Part shown: positions 12,901 to 24,439 of the stretch, piece after piece
How positions within the stretch are numbered: the first letter of the stretch is position 1
Layout: every line of letters starts with the position of its first letter
From: Cytospora piceicola
Lineage: Eukaryota > Ascomycota > Sordariomycetes > Diaporthales > Cytosporaceae
Reading direction: 5' to 3'
Length of the DNA stretch: 64,000 bases
Assembly (NCBI GenBank): GCA_023375675.1
Contig: JALQBC010000002.1
Coordinates: forward strand, 620,001-684,000
Notes under the pieces: model-generated
Told to the model about the DNA's origin: nothing
Seen by the model: the letters and a program-made list of their open reading frames with translations, nothing else
The model's database searches: none
Program-made: the position numbers and the translations under genes

Positions 12901-13443
12901 GATAAAAATCTGGGGTAGACCAGAAGCGAGTGCGATAGGTTGGTAACGGTGACAGGGGCAAATCTGGGGAAAAGAAGAAACACCAAGCCACACTTGCGAA
13001 ACTCCCTTCCTCTTCCTGGGCGTGTGTATGTGTGCCTCCAAGGACGCGACCAACCAGCAAGGCAAGAATAGAAAAAATGACAATATCAAGAGGGCATTCG
13101 ACTTGAACAGAGAATAGAACATTAGGGACCAGGACACTAGGCGCACGTACGAGACAGATATGGGACGCTTCCGTTTTCCATGACGGTTGACGACTTCGAA
13201 GACATCGTCGTCGTTGTCATGGTCTTGATCACTCCCACCATCGTCTCCGCTATGGTCCGGCCTCTGACCACCATCTTCATCCGCGTGGGCGCTATCGACG
13301 TCAGGATGGGTCTTGACATTGACCGTGTCAGAGGAGGGTGACGGTGTGTGTGTGCTAATATCATCCGGCTCCTTGCGTTGTTGGTCCTGGTGGCTGAGAT
13401 TGAGACTCTCGGGAGACAGCACAGTGGCTGGCGGCGGAGACAT
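9959..13443 (-). CDS. Zn2Cys6 transcription factor, candidate L-rhamnose pathway regulator
   Basis: Model: exons 13443-13151, 12653-12629 and 12499-9959; product 952 aa. Joining at GTACGT (13150), a CCCAG acceptor (12654), GTACTG (12628) and an ATTAG acceptor (12500) gives a perfect binuclear cluster with cysteine spacing C-x2-C-x6-C-x6-C-x2-C-x6-C. The cluster is preceded by a basic GKRKRPIS segment and followed by the linker KKPGLRAGYG and a short coiled coil. The large last exon carries the fungal-specific regulatory (middle homology) domain and a Gly/Asn-rich acidic tail. Its position between LRA1 and LRA3, divergent from LRA3, suggests the L-rhamnose activator (RhaR/TRC1-like role); that is inference from context. 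The 25-nt middle exon and 497-nt first intron are unusual. An alternative starts at 12781 in the same frame as exon 2 and gives a shorter protein. Confidence 0.75.
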
Positions 13444-14889
13444 GGGTGGTATACGGGGTACCTAGGTACGGGTATATAGGTGGGTTTATCCGCAAGTACT
13501 GTGGTATCTCGGCAATCAAATCAAGGTCAAGCTCAGGCTCAAGCAAGATATTGGTGGCTTCTTCCGGACCCAGAAGAGGAAGCGTGGGGACGTGTCTCAC
13601 AAGGCTCGGGCGCTGACAGCCGCTATCAGACGATAAGGAAACCAAAGGGCCAAGACAGACAGGAGGAAAAAGAGGGTGCTCGGGGTAATGTTGTGCAGAG
13701 ACTCGAGTGGATGGGATTCTCGGGCAATTTATTGTGGCATGGAAGGAGTTCTGGGCAAGACCGACGCTGTCGTGCAAGCAGTTCGCAAACTTGGAGCCTT
13801 CAGGCCTAGCCACATTCTCTGTAGGCTTCCCTGCCGCCTCGAGGTAAACGGTTTTGGCTGGACTCAAAATCAAGGAACGGTGACCTCGGAGCGGCCACAC
13901 AGCGTTGAACCTTCGCATAGTACGTGCGGGGAAGTGGATACGGTGGATACCAAGAGTGGGCAATTGGGAACGGTGGAGTTGACATTGATCGGTCCAGTTT
14001 GCGGAGGAGTGGAGGCTTCTTCCCGATAGAGACCAATCAGTAAGCCAATGAGTTGAAGCGAACAAGTCAGTTGTGGGGAAACATGGACCTGCTGATCCCG
14101 TGTCGAGTCGAAGCACATCATCATCTATCAAATATCTGTATGCATAGCTACGCAGAGATTTATGTTGTGCTCCCACATGGACAGTCTTCAATAGACCGGA
14201 GTTGAACATGTCGGCGCCACGGACTGGCGGCATGTAACGTCCTGCAAGCCACACCGTGATATCATCTTCTACTCTTCATCTTCATCTCCGCCATGCATAT
14301 CTTGTAACTGCCGGTACTGTGATGCGGCAATATTGCAGGATCTGTATGGCAGTACGGATCCGTACTAAGTACTGTACTGTGTAGGTTACCCTCGTTGATC
14401 CCCATGGGGAACCCTGGATGGTTCAAGGGTTGTCACATGTGGAGGGGTCAAGGTCCCCCTGGCGCATGCATGCTCACGTGAGTTTGGAAGTACACTAGGT
14501 ATCGAGGGACTGTTGCTCAAATTAGACCTGCACGATGAGATCGAGTTCGTTCCCCAACATTGGGCAACATGGGGACGGCTTGACGAGGATGATGATGTGC
14601 CTTTGGTGAAGGCCTGTGAACCCTTTAAGATTCCCACTAATCCCATTGCTCGGGGTAACAACGACCCGAAACGTAGTCGACAACCCCACTACCACGACCA
14701 CTGGCCTTACTCCAGTCGGCCGGAGGGGATTGCATATACCGAGGACTTCACGGTTACCATTCCAATGCTCACTTGAGCGTGTTGAGATTCTTCCTTTTTT
14801 GGACATCTATTAAATCCAAAACACGTCCTCCTCTCATTGAGCCATTCCTGTGCCCATTCATTCTTATCAGATTACTGCTTTCTGTCACC
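13444..14889. promoter_or_regulatory. divergent promoter region between the regulator and LRA3
   Basis: These 1.45 kb separate the start codons of the Zn2Cys6 regulator (minus) and LRA3 (plus), so shared control is likely. A TACCTAGGTA palindrome lies at 13459-13468, 16 nt upstream of the regulator ATG. A 297-codon minus ORF (13361-14254) overlaps the regulator's first exon in another frame and has no recognisable domain; I treat it as chance. CGG/CCG half-sites that Zn2Cys6 proteins could bind occur, but no specific operator is claimed. Confidence 0.5.
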
Positions 14890-16343
14890 ATGGCTTCCGT
14901 CAGACAGTTCCCAACCATCAAGGCCGTCAGGTCTTTTGTCATTGGTGGCGTTGGCTCCGGTATAGTCCATGCATCCTGCGGCTGAAGAAACACCAAGGCT
15001 GACCAGTACTTGCAGGTGGCGATTATCACAATGTGAAAGGTGGTCACTGGTAAGACATTTACTCTCTAATCTGCATTCAATACACTTTCCGAACGGAAAC
15101 GCGCTCACACCACTATGCACTATGACACAGGCTTATCGACTCACCCATCTCAACGCCATCCTCACAATGGGAGCAATATCGCAAATCACGTACCAGCTGG
15201 GGGATCAACGTCCTAGGCTCCTTTCTCATTGAAATCGAAGCCACCGATGGCACAATCGGCTTTGCCACTGGCTTCGGTGGCCCCCCCGGGTGCTGGCTCG
15301 TCCACCAACACTTCGAGCGGTTTCTGATCGGAGCCGACCCCCGGAATACAAACCTGTTGTTCGAGCAGATGTATCGTTCGTCTATGTTCTACGGCCGCAA
15401 GGGCCTCCCCATCGCTGTGATCTCGGTCATCGACCTGGCCATCTGGGACCTCCTGGGGAAGATTCGAAACGAGCCCGTCTACAGGTTGATCGGGGGTGCG
15501 ACCAAGGAGAGAATCGACTTTTACTGCACCGGCCCTAACCCCCCAGCCGCAAGGGAGATGGGTTTCTGGGGCGCCAAGGTCCCTCTTCCCTACTGTCCAG
15601 AGGAGGGCCACGCCGGCCTGAAGAAGAACGTAGAGTTCCTTCGCAAGCACCGCGAGTCCATCGGCCCTGACTTCCCCCTCATGGTCGACTGCTACATGTC
15701 CCTGAACGTGCCGTACACGATCGAGATTGCCAAGCAGTGTGCCGATCTCAACATCAACTGGTGGGAGGAGTGCCTGACGCCAGACGACACCGACGGCTTC
15801 GCTCAGATCAAGCGTGCACACCCGACGATCAAGTTCACCACCGGCGAGCACGAGTACTCCCGGTATGGCTTCCGAAAGCTCATCGAGGGCCGCAACCTGG
15901 ACATCATCCAGCCGGACGTCATGTGGCTGGGCGGGCTGACGGAGCTGCTCAAGGTGTCGGCCATGGCGGCGGCGTACGATATCCCTGTCGTACCTCACGC
16001 GAGCGGGCCTTACAGCTACCATTTTGTCATCAGCCAGCCGAATACGCCGTTCCAGGAGTATCTCGCCAACAGCCCTGATGGGAAGAGCGTCTTGCCCGTG
16101 TTTGGAGATTTATTCCTCGACGAGCCAATCCCCACGAAGGGGTACCTCACAACAAAGGATCTGGATAAGCCCGGGTTTGGATTGACTTTGAACCCGGCGG
16201 TGAGGTCGAAGCTGATCAGTTCTGACTACTTGTTGAACCCTCCGGTGCCCAAGTCTCTGGATGCGCCAACGGAGGAGAAGACGAGTAACGGGGCTGTGAG
16301 TGAAATAACAGACAAGGTCAAGGAGCTGACAACATCTTCATGA
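14890..16343 (+). CDS. LRA3: L-rhamnonate dehydratase (enolase superfamily)
   Basis: Three exons, 14890-14959, 15016-15049 and 15131-16343, joined at GTATAG/TGCAG and GTAAGA/CACAG, give 438 aa. The N-terminus contains GDYHNVKGGHWL, and exon 3 continues with GFATGFGGPPGCWL, a signature of this family. Mandelate-racemase-type metal ligands are visible as D in LMVDCYMSL, E in WWEECLTPDD and E in TTGEHEYSRYGF; the catalytic His lies in VVPHASGPY. The enzyme dehydrates L-rhamnonate to 2-keto-3-deoxy-L-rhamnonate, the third step of the fungal pathway that LRA1 starts. The 34-nt second exon is needed to keep the conserved N-terminus. A 269-codon antisense ORF (15213-16022) is a GC3 shadow. Confidence 0.93.
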
Positions 16344-16594
16344 AGTAATTGACGCTGGTCTTTCTAACCCTGTATCATGACTACTCACGACCGTACGGAT
16401 AATGGGCACCTCAGTTAGGACTCGGGCTTTCGGAATTCTTAGCATCGTTACAGCGTAGTTTAAATTATATTCCCTGGACATATATTTTGAAGAGTGACTA
16501 GTGGCTTTGGCTGTACAATTTGGAGTCGCCGGGTACCATTACCACTATGAACCGTTGTGTCGCACGAGGACTCGTTCCATGTGGTGATTATGAA

Positions 16595-18579
16595 CTATTG
16601 GGGCACAATGATCACATGGGTATCCCACCGTGACATTACGAGCTCAGCCCTGCCTTTTCGCCCACGATTCCTGCTCCCTTGTCCTTCAAGAAGCGCCATG
16701 TAGTTACTCAATATGGCTCGGATCTGCGATTGTGCTTGCACGTGAGTAATTCCCGTCCACTCGTCGTCGAACGATACCTTCACGTTCTCGAATCCCATGC
16801 GTAATTGGTCCATTGGAGATGGCTGTTGGTTGATTTCGATGTTGACACCGCTCTTTGCGGCATTCGTCCGTCTTTTGTATTCCTGCCCTGGCTTGGGTGG
16901 CTTGTTTTGCACGTTTGTGGCCTGGTTGAAGTTTTTCTCCCATAGTTCAAGGATACTGATAACCCCAGTTTCAAACACATGTCGGCTGGAAGCTGCGAGT
17001 GCCGGTAAGGTTAGTTTGAGTTCCTCTATGACCTGGAGATGGAGTTCGAGACAGACTCCTGGCTCGAGGGTTCGCCCCAGGATCTGCAGAGTCGAGTTCT
17101 CATCCATGTTCCCACAATAGAGAATCATGTATGGTATCAAGCTCCTCAAAGTTTCCAGAGACGGCGAGAGAGAGATTTCCTCGATGTGAAATTTGATGTC
17201 TGCCAAGTTATCAACGGCCCAATACAGCGTTTTCAGGAAGATCATCTCTAGCTCCGGGGTCCAACGAAAGAGAAGTTCTTGGTTGTGTCCAGAGCGACGA
17301 CAAATGCCCTCCAGCCGCAGACAATAGTCCACGAAATTGGGGTACTGGAGAACGTGCCCCCGATCTTCCTCTTGATATCCCATCTGACGTATACGGGCTG
17401 CGGGAGGGAGCCGTGTGATAAAGGCGCCCTGAGAGAAAGCCCGAGCCACGAACGCGGCTTGAGCTTGAACGACGAGGAATGTTGGCGCATCGCCCTTGAT
17501 GATTCCAATGAAGGCGAGCGTTGCATTGGGGGCGTAGAGGATATGGTCGTAGAGATCATCGATTGTCTGTCCGTCTGGGAAGAGCGGCTCGTCTGTGTCT
17601 CTGCTAGCCCGTATGAATGGCTGGCTGTATTCATAGCCGGTGCAGAAGATGATGTGGTCGACGTCGTCAAAGTGTTGGCCGCCTTCAAAAACGACACTCC
17701 GATTCGTAGTGTCTAGCTGACTGATGGTGCCCGTCGCCACGACCCCTTGGGGCACCTGGTCTGCGATATTCCGAGTCGAAGACACCACCAGCCTGCCAGC
17801 GTAATTGGCTACTTTGTTGGTGATGTCGAAGCCGGATGCTTGGTGACCGACGATAAGAACATTCTAAATAGAGTTAGTTGATCATATGGCTCTCTGACTT
17901 AGTTAACGAAGGGTTTATAGTCTTGCTCACCTTGCCCCTGTACGCCTCTGGGTTTCTGAAAGTCTTAGCGTGTGACATTGAGTCTGGCCAAACCCGCTTC
18001 CATGCCTCGAGACCTGCGTAGTAAGGTACAAATTGCTTCTCGAACACTCCCACTGCTACCACCACGAATCCAAACTCGTCGAAAGCCATGGAACCTGTGA
18101 CGAGAGCTTTTGAAGTAAGACACCAGTGGCCCGTGCCAGCACGATTCGGGTTGGTATAGTACAGGTCGACGACCTCGGTACCCAATTGGAACCGAAGGTT
18201 GTTCAGAGAAACCATTTCCCTCGCATAACGCGACAGGTACTGGTTCACCATATGGTGAGGCATGAACAACGGCTCATCCGACCATGGGTAGTCTTGCAAT
18301 TCCATGAGATGACGTGGCAAGTTGGTTTGCAAATCACCATAGACCGCGGAGGCAAAACGGGTTGAAGGATCCTCGGAGTAGTTCCAAAGACCACCGGGAT
18401 GGTTGCGTCGATCATACACTGTGACCGAAAGGCCCTCGGCTTGAAGACGTCTGGGATTGATTAGCATATGCTTTCATCCCTCGTAAGGCTGCAATACAAA
18501 GATGATTATACCTTGCGGTGACAAGCCCTGAAACCCCAGCCCCAATCACGGCGACTCTGTTTCCACGTGAATATGGCAT
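16595..18579 (-). CDS. flavin-containing monooxygenase with C-terminal extension
   Basis: Three exons, 18579-18512, 18450-17931 and 17863-16595, give 618 aa. Exon 1 encodes the FAD-binding VAVIGAGVSGL motif. Exon 2 carries GGLWNYSEDPST, and its end reads into exon 3 as YRGKNVLIVGHQASGFD, the NADPH Rossmann site. IIFCTGYEYSQPF is the FMO FATGY-like motif. Fungal FMOs of this class are usually about 450-550 aa. Here the family-like part ends near residue 420, after RRSGHNQELLFRWTPELE; about 200 further residues, which I do not recognise, follow in the same open frame with no splice signal. Possible substrates are N- or S-containing nucleophiles or, if Baeyer-Villiger-like, ketones. An in-frame ATG at 18603 would add 8 residues. 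Convergent with LRA3 (251 nt gap); no evident pathway link. Confidence 0.8.
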
Positions 18580-19412
18580 TATATAGCTCGAACAGTTGTT
18601 CACAAATTTCTAGGTCGTAGACTGCTGTGTGAAGCTTTCGAATGTGACTCTGGGTGTGGAACTGAAAATCTGGAGAAGGTGTTTGTTGACTCTTGGAGAC
18701 CACCACAGATTTGTCTACTTCAGTATTGATTTGATATACAATCGAGATCCTTTGTATAGATTCTAGGTATTGTATGTGCATCTCTCACCACACTGACAAC
18801 AATCAATCATGCCCTGAAGTCAAATCTTTTTCTGCTTCTGAGACACAACGTACAAATCGTGATTGTTATCCGAACCTCGATTCCCCTCTGAAAGGTCTGT
18901 AGAGATAAGCCATTAAGTAAGTGCTTTGTGGTCGAGCAATAAACGTGTTGCAGATGCCACTCTATTGTGACGACGCAGAGTACGCGAGAGATATATCTGC
19001 AAAGTGTTCCATCTATTTTGTTTCATAAAACAAAAGCATTCGAACAAAGAATTCAGAATGCCCATTATTATCTCGCAGGATTCCAAAACGAGACATGGGT
19101 GAGTATGAAAGCATCTTGTTTCACCATCACCGAGTTCTTTGAATTCATCTGGTCAGTTCATGGAGTGGCCCAAGCTTATTAAAATGTACCCAAGTCCCAA
19201 GAGAAGTGGCATTTTCGAGTTCGAGAAAAGAGAGAAGGCACCAGTTGACTTTTGGGACCATCGACATGCTCTACCTGGATCCAACTTGCCCGGCTGGCAA
19301 ATTGTAATCCATCCAAACATTGAATATCGAGCTGAATACATGTCCATAAGGGGCAGTGGACCTCAAGGTTGATTTTGGTCTCAAGTGCTAGCTAATATGT
19401 GTACGTCCTCTC
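18580..19412. other. intergenic, no supported gene
   Basis: This is the FMO promoter side plus the downstream region of the GH125 gene. Plus-strand frames at 18967-19182 and 19139-19372 flank a consensus-looking GTGAGT...GGTCAG intron (about 58 nt near 19095-19152), but joining across it does not keep either frame in a recognisable protein. I see nothing else. Confidence 0.4.
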
Positions 19413-21060
19413 TCATTGAAAACTTTGTTTCAATATCCCTGGCTTCCTGCCATAAAGGTCTAAAATCATCTGCCCGAATAACCCATTTGCCCAGGAGAAC
19501 CTAAAGATATTTGCATTCGTCAGCCCGGTTCTCAGTACCAAGGGAGTCGATAACCGGAGGGGGGTATGTATCCACTCACCATTGCCTGGTCCAGTCGCTC
19601 TGATTAAACGTATTAATGCTCTCATGGATCAACCCAAGCCCGTCCGTGCTACTAACAATCTCCCTCAATATATCCGTGATCTCTGCATCATCATCACTCG
19701 TCAATATCCTTACAATACTCGCCATCGGCCAAGCCATGCCTGGACCCTGATGCGGCCCTCCTATAGCGTTGATTACCGGGCCACGCATAAAATACGGATT
19801 TCCACTCGTCCCTGTCTGATCCAAAACAACTGCTCTCGTATTTTGGTAGACCTCGTCCTCTGTGCCCAAGAATCCCAAAAAAGGTGCCGACAATAGAGAT
19901 GGAATATTCGCGTCGTCCATGATGGCTGCACTCCCGAAACCGTCCACTTCGTACGCGTAGATACTCGTCCCGCTGATCGGATCGGTCACGATTCCGTAGC
20001 TCTCGATCGCATTCCTAACCGAACTTGACAGGTCCGTCATATTCTGAGCCAAGCCGGGCGGGGCTATATCACCTAGAGCTGCCATGATCTCTCCCGTGCT
20101 CGCAAGGTACCGCGAAAACATCATGTTTGCAGGGATAAAAAACTGGTAAAGCGTGCTGTCGTCGCTTGGCCTGAAGGCTGACCGGATCAGTCCCGTCCCG
20201 TTGGCTACGGGGCTTCCCAGACCATCGTTGGCGAGCGTCTCAGTTGCTCGGGTTGTGAGCCTGGTGAATGTATACGGCGAGTCGAGAACCTGACCATCGG
20301 CGCCATATGTGGGTGTCATCATGGCTATAGCGGTATTTAGGACGGCCTGAATGGCTGATATCCATTGGTACTTCCCGAAGAAGTCTAGGTCTTGCGTTGC
20401 GTTGTAGTAGTTTGTCGAGACTTCGAGAAAAGCAGCCAAACTATCTAACTCGTATTTGCATTCGAATACACTCGTATTGCTGTAGGCCGGGTTGACCGTG
20501 TCATCTGATGCTGCCGAGTTCACTGTGGCAGATATGTTGGACTCGACAGGCGGCTGGAACGAGTTGCAGTACGGATCCGTCAATATGTATCTTGAATGCA
20601 AGTTGATCACACCACGGTACAGGGACGCGATGCTATCCGCGGATGAGTTTGCTTTGAGCACGGGCAGGTAGGATTGTACCTGGTTCGCCGAGTCACGCAG
20701 CCACATGGCGTTGATGTCGCCGGTGATCACAAATGTCAGCTCTTCCTCCGTGTTGTTAGCTGCGTAACCCTTCCACTTGATTGCGGTGTCGAGGGTGTTT
20801 GGGTACGAGTTCTCGAAGAGTCGGTAGAGGTCAGGATCAGTGATGACGCTCTGCATCTGTGCGATGCTGTTCTCGACATCAGATGAATTAAAAGTTCGAC
20901 ATGCCGGAACAGGTCGCATGTAGGATAGTTGGTACGTCCCGTTGGTATATGGAGTATGATGCTGGCTCGAATAGTCCGCGTAGTCGGGGCATAGGGCAGT
21001 CGTCATGCCAGCTAGTAGGGTGACCTGCAGCATGGCCGTTGATGGGATCATTTTGACCAT
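19413..21060 (-). CDS. GH125 exo-alpha-1,6-mannosidase, secreted
   Basis: Two exons, 21060-19580 and 19500-19413, are joined at GTGAGT and a CTTTAG acceptor (79-nt intron) to give 522 aa. An N-terminal signal peptide (about residues 1-23, hydrophobic core [15 protein letters not shown]) is followed by the family segment [19 protein letters not shown], and later by [20 protein letters not shown] and IHESINTFN; exon 2 supplies the conserved [12 protein letters not shown] end. These match glycoside hydrolase family 125 (former DUF1237, Mug157-like), which releases terminal alpha-1,6-mannose. Several N-glycosylation sequons are present, consistent with secretion. The enzyme would act on mannoproteins or fungal/plant mannans outside the cell. 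Confidence 0.9.
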
Positions 21061-22253
21061 CTCTGCTTCAGAGGCGATAGTTCACGATACAGATGATTGA
21101 AATGCTGGGATGCCTCCACCCGGTGAATATGACCGAGTAACTTTTTGTACGCTCCTGAGCTCGCCAAGATGGCATTCATCATTGGTGATCTGCACAAGTC
21201 GAAGAACATGGTTTGGTGATGGGAAAACCCCGAATAGTGTTTGCGGGGAATGCTACGTTCCACGACGTGTGGTCAAGGATCTGTGTCATCAGGTCAGGAA
21301 TTTGCTGGTCAAGAAAATCTGGCCCTGGTTGCCTCCCTGGCTACATATGTGGTCCACATTGTGACCCTAGAGATGAGCAAACCCTGGTCAAGAATGAGGA
21401 GAAGCCTGTAAGGTGTCAAGGAGCCTAATGCAACATTCAAGTCGCTCGCTTCAATGGCTACAGCTCATATAACGGAGCAGAGGGAAGTTACACAGCACAT
21501 ACAAAGGGCTTGCTTGCGGACACTGTAAGAGCTATTAATCAGCTAAGTTACTACGAAGGGCTAACTATATTAGTTAATATTAACTAATATAGTTATATAT
21601 CTGAGGGCCTCGTATTCCCTTAGGGAACACGTAGCCTATATTATAAAATCAGGTTTACCTGGCCTATATATAGGGAGCCTTTTCCTCTCCTTTAATAGTT
21701 AGATTCTATAACCTCTAAATATATCTGATTATTGTCCCTCATAGTCACTACAGTGCCTATCGTATCCCCTTAACACGGTCATCTGGGACTGTATGCCGTA
21801 GCGGTCCATCCTTGACTGAGCGGGCGGCCACCATAGACACATATTTAGTGTATGTTGGTGGATTAATGTTACTCTAGAGGGCGAGAGATCGTAAGTCCTT
21901 GCACAGCCCTCGAGACTCTCATTCAGGCCCCTCGCATGACCCCGGGATACCTGACTGACTGTCTAGCTGTGGAGGCATTTCTCAGCAGCTGCCCATCGGC
22001 TAGATTCATTTACTGCGAGGGTTTTGTTATGTCTAGGAATCCTGAGTTGAATAAAATATACTCAATGTTTATATCTCACGTGCGACCGTATAATTGTCCG
22101 TTTCCGGGATAAACATGTTTGTCTTTTGTGATTTTCTTATTCTTTTCTACATGGTTCACCCCTACACCCCCCCGCCCCAGTGATACATGACAGGCTGACC
22201 CCTTGTCAACCTTCGCAGGAGAGCCTGCAGTTAGCAAGCCGTGGAAGAAGTAC
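21061..22253. other. intergenic with AT-rich patch and long palindrome
   Basis: No gene is supported. From about 21540 to 21760 the sequence is markedly AT-rich and contains a perfect 34-bp palindrome at 21562-21595. No terminal repeats or transposase frame are visible around it. The remainder is ordinary intergenic DNA. Confidence 0.5.
21562..21595. repeat. perfect 34-bp palindrome
   Basis: The sequence equals its own reverse complement over 34 bases with no spacer, centred at AATATT, in an AT-rich patch. It could form a cruciform; no association with a gene start or end is evident. Confidence 0.85.
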
Positions 22254-22418
22254 TTACTTGCCGAGTTTCGACATGGCTGCTGCCAGTTCCGCGTCGTTCT
22301 TTCGCTGCTGCTCCTTCCGCTTTGCTTCGCAGGAAGAGCAGAGCGGGTACGGCTGCAGAGCTGGAATCGTACCGCCACATCCGCCTGAGCAGGCTTTGCG
22401 GTCAGAAGGTTGAGCCAT
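22254..22418 (-). CDS. small Cys-rich protein, unknown function (possibly first exon only)
   Basis: A minus-strand frame starts at the ATG at 22418 and codes for 54 aa to a TAA at 22254-22256. It has four cysteines in two pairs (CSGGC, then LCSSC), compatible with one zinc-binding knuckle, followed by a charged stretch rich in Lys/Glu/Gln. A TATA-like TATATAAATCC lies about 135 nt upstream (22552-22562), followed by a pyrimidine-rich leader, so transcription is plausible. The TAA overlaps a perfect GTAAGT donor, so the protein may continue into a downstream exon; the first AG lies only about 30 nt on, too near for a normal fungal intron, and later acceptors give no clear frame. I do not recognise the family. 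Confidence 0.5.
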   Translation of the reverse strand: MAQPSDRKACSGGCGGTIPALQPYPLCSSCEAKRKEQQRKNDAELAAAMSKLGK

Positions 22419-24439
22419 GTTGATAGTTTTGGGAGAAAAGGCCGTTGTGCTTGTGAGCTGAGTAAAGATTTTTCTCAGGTTGTATGTGCCGGTGCTGAGG
22501 GAAGTTGCTTTGGGAACAGAGAAAGCAGCAGTAGGGAGGTATGCTGACCGGATTTATATAACAAATGGCACCAGAACAATGGCCTTGTTGAGTATCGAGT
22601 CGCTTATATAGGACAAAGTAGTAACAACAGGGATCATTTTACAATGATATTGTTCTTTGACACTGTCATAGCAACAACGACCCGTTGAACAATCGCCCTG
22701 CCCTACAAGAGAACTAACAAGGAGAGGATTAATAATGTGCTTTGTAGAACTATCTTTGATTGCAGACCAGAATATCTTTGACAGTGGGAGCGAAATTAAT
22801 GTAGGAGCTGGTAATTGTGCCCGAGTTGCTTACGGTATTACCGAAACATAAGTGTTCTGCTGCTGTACGTTTCGTACGGAGGTCACGAGAGACAAGAGGT
22901 GGGAGTATGTCCTTGACGATACAGGTGAATGTATCTACTGGTGAGCCTCAGGGAATTAACGGCCTTGTAATTATATAGATATCGCCCGGACGGCAGTCAG
23001 GTGACCCCATATGCCTTGTATTTTTTATTCACCGGTTACTAGTATTTACGAGGGTCTTCAATAGGACTCAAAAATCATGTATTTCTCGTTGAAGCAATGG
23101 ATGTAATGAATTACTCTAATAAGGTCAACTGATTTAAAATGTCTATAACGCTCCTACTTAGGTTAGTAAGGCTACGTAATTCTAAGACAAAATCTGGATA
23201 ATTCATCGAACAAGAGACTAGCTTGGGAGGATGCAGTGAAGACACCCATGTAGATACTCTAAGTAAATCAAATGAGTCTAGAGAGGCAACGGATACAGTA
23301 CTCACTTCTTTTCGATCGTGGAACAGCCCAACGGAATTCTCACAATTCTTATGGAAATGCTACAACCCTGCAACATTGATGTTGACAGTTGAGAGTGGAC
23401 CTAGAAACGATGGACTAGAGAAAGACCGCCGGGTCGTGATATTTACAATATTACTCCGGTACACCTCTGTTCAGCCTCTGCATCCTTCGGTGCCCATCGT
23501 CGATTGCAGCATCCCTCATTATCGTTCGTGGAAAAACTTTCAGGTTTCATACAAACGCACATGGTAGTTCTGCCGATCTGACTTCGGTTATTAATCGCCA
23601 GTAGCCCCACCTACGGGTTCCGAGCTGCCTAAAACATGTATTGCATAAACAGCAATTTCTTGACACTGGTGGGAAAGTTTTGCATCGGATCCATTCTCAG
23701 CAAACCTAGTACCCACGTGTGGCCGGAGCCCCCAAGCATTTGTCATAACGTCGCCGAGATCGCCCGGGCGGTCCGGCTAGAAATCTAGTCCTACTTATAT
23801 CGATAGTCTGATAGGGAGGGCATCAACCCTTTTCGATCAACATAAGCACCATCACTACACGACTTTCACCAAGAAACTTTGCTTCTTACCCCACATTCTA
23901 TTAATCCAGGATCGCCAGCCTAGAACTTACAGTTGAATATCAGCTCCGTAACCCTCTAAGCAGAGAATCAGGAATGGCGCTCTGGCTCCTCCGAGGAAGA
24001 TCCTCTCTAGGGCACCCCCCCCCGTCGCAGAGAAGGCCGAGCAAGATAACCTCAAGATGCTTAGTTACGACGGGGGACCGTGCACTCGATTTCGGAGCTA
24101 GATCGTATATTTAAGTAATCGGTACGATAAACGGCTATGAAGATTCCAAAAGCGGTTAATGCCCTATCAGACTCTCGATCTGGAACTATATTTTTGGCCG
24201 GCCCAGCCGAGATACCCTGCTTGCAGGAGCCAGGATACAGTTTAACAACTCCCGTGTAGATGGCCCGACTGGCCTCATTCCCCATAGACATGGGCATAGC
24301 CCCCGTAATCAGCTAGCCCGTTGACGAGGATGGGCATACCATCACATACAAAAGCAAGCAGGCCCCGCCATAATGGCGTCTACTCAAAGTGTCCTCGTCA
24401 GCGCCCATCAACGAGACCGGGTACTGCTCAACCATCGTC
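22419..24439. other. intergenic, nothing recognised
   Basis: Two kilobases between the small Cys-rich gene and the NLP gene. It contains the TATA-like promoter of the former (near 22555) and the upstream region of the latter. ORFs up to 114 codons show no domain or splice partner. Confidence 0.45.

Noticed and set aside
13361..14254. 297-codon minus ORF upstream of the regulator
   Set aside because: It overlaps the regulator's first exon in another frame, shows no domain or helix pattern, and lies in the expected divergent promoter.
18967..19372. possible small two-exon gene with a GTGAGT...GGTCAG intron
   Set aside because: Joining across the intron shifts out of the better downstream frame, and neither product is recognisable.
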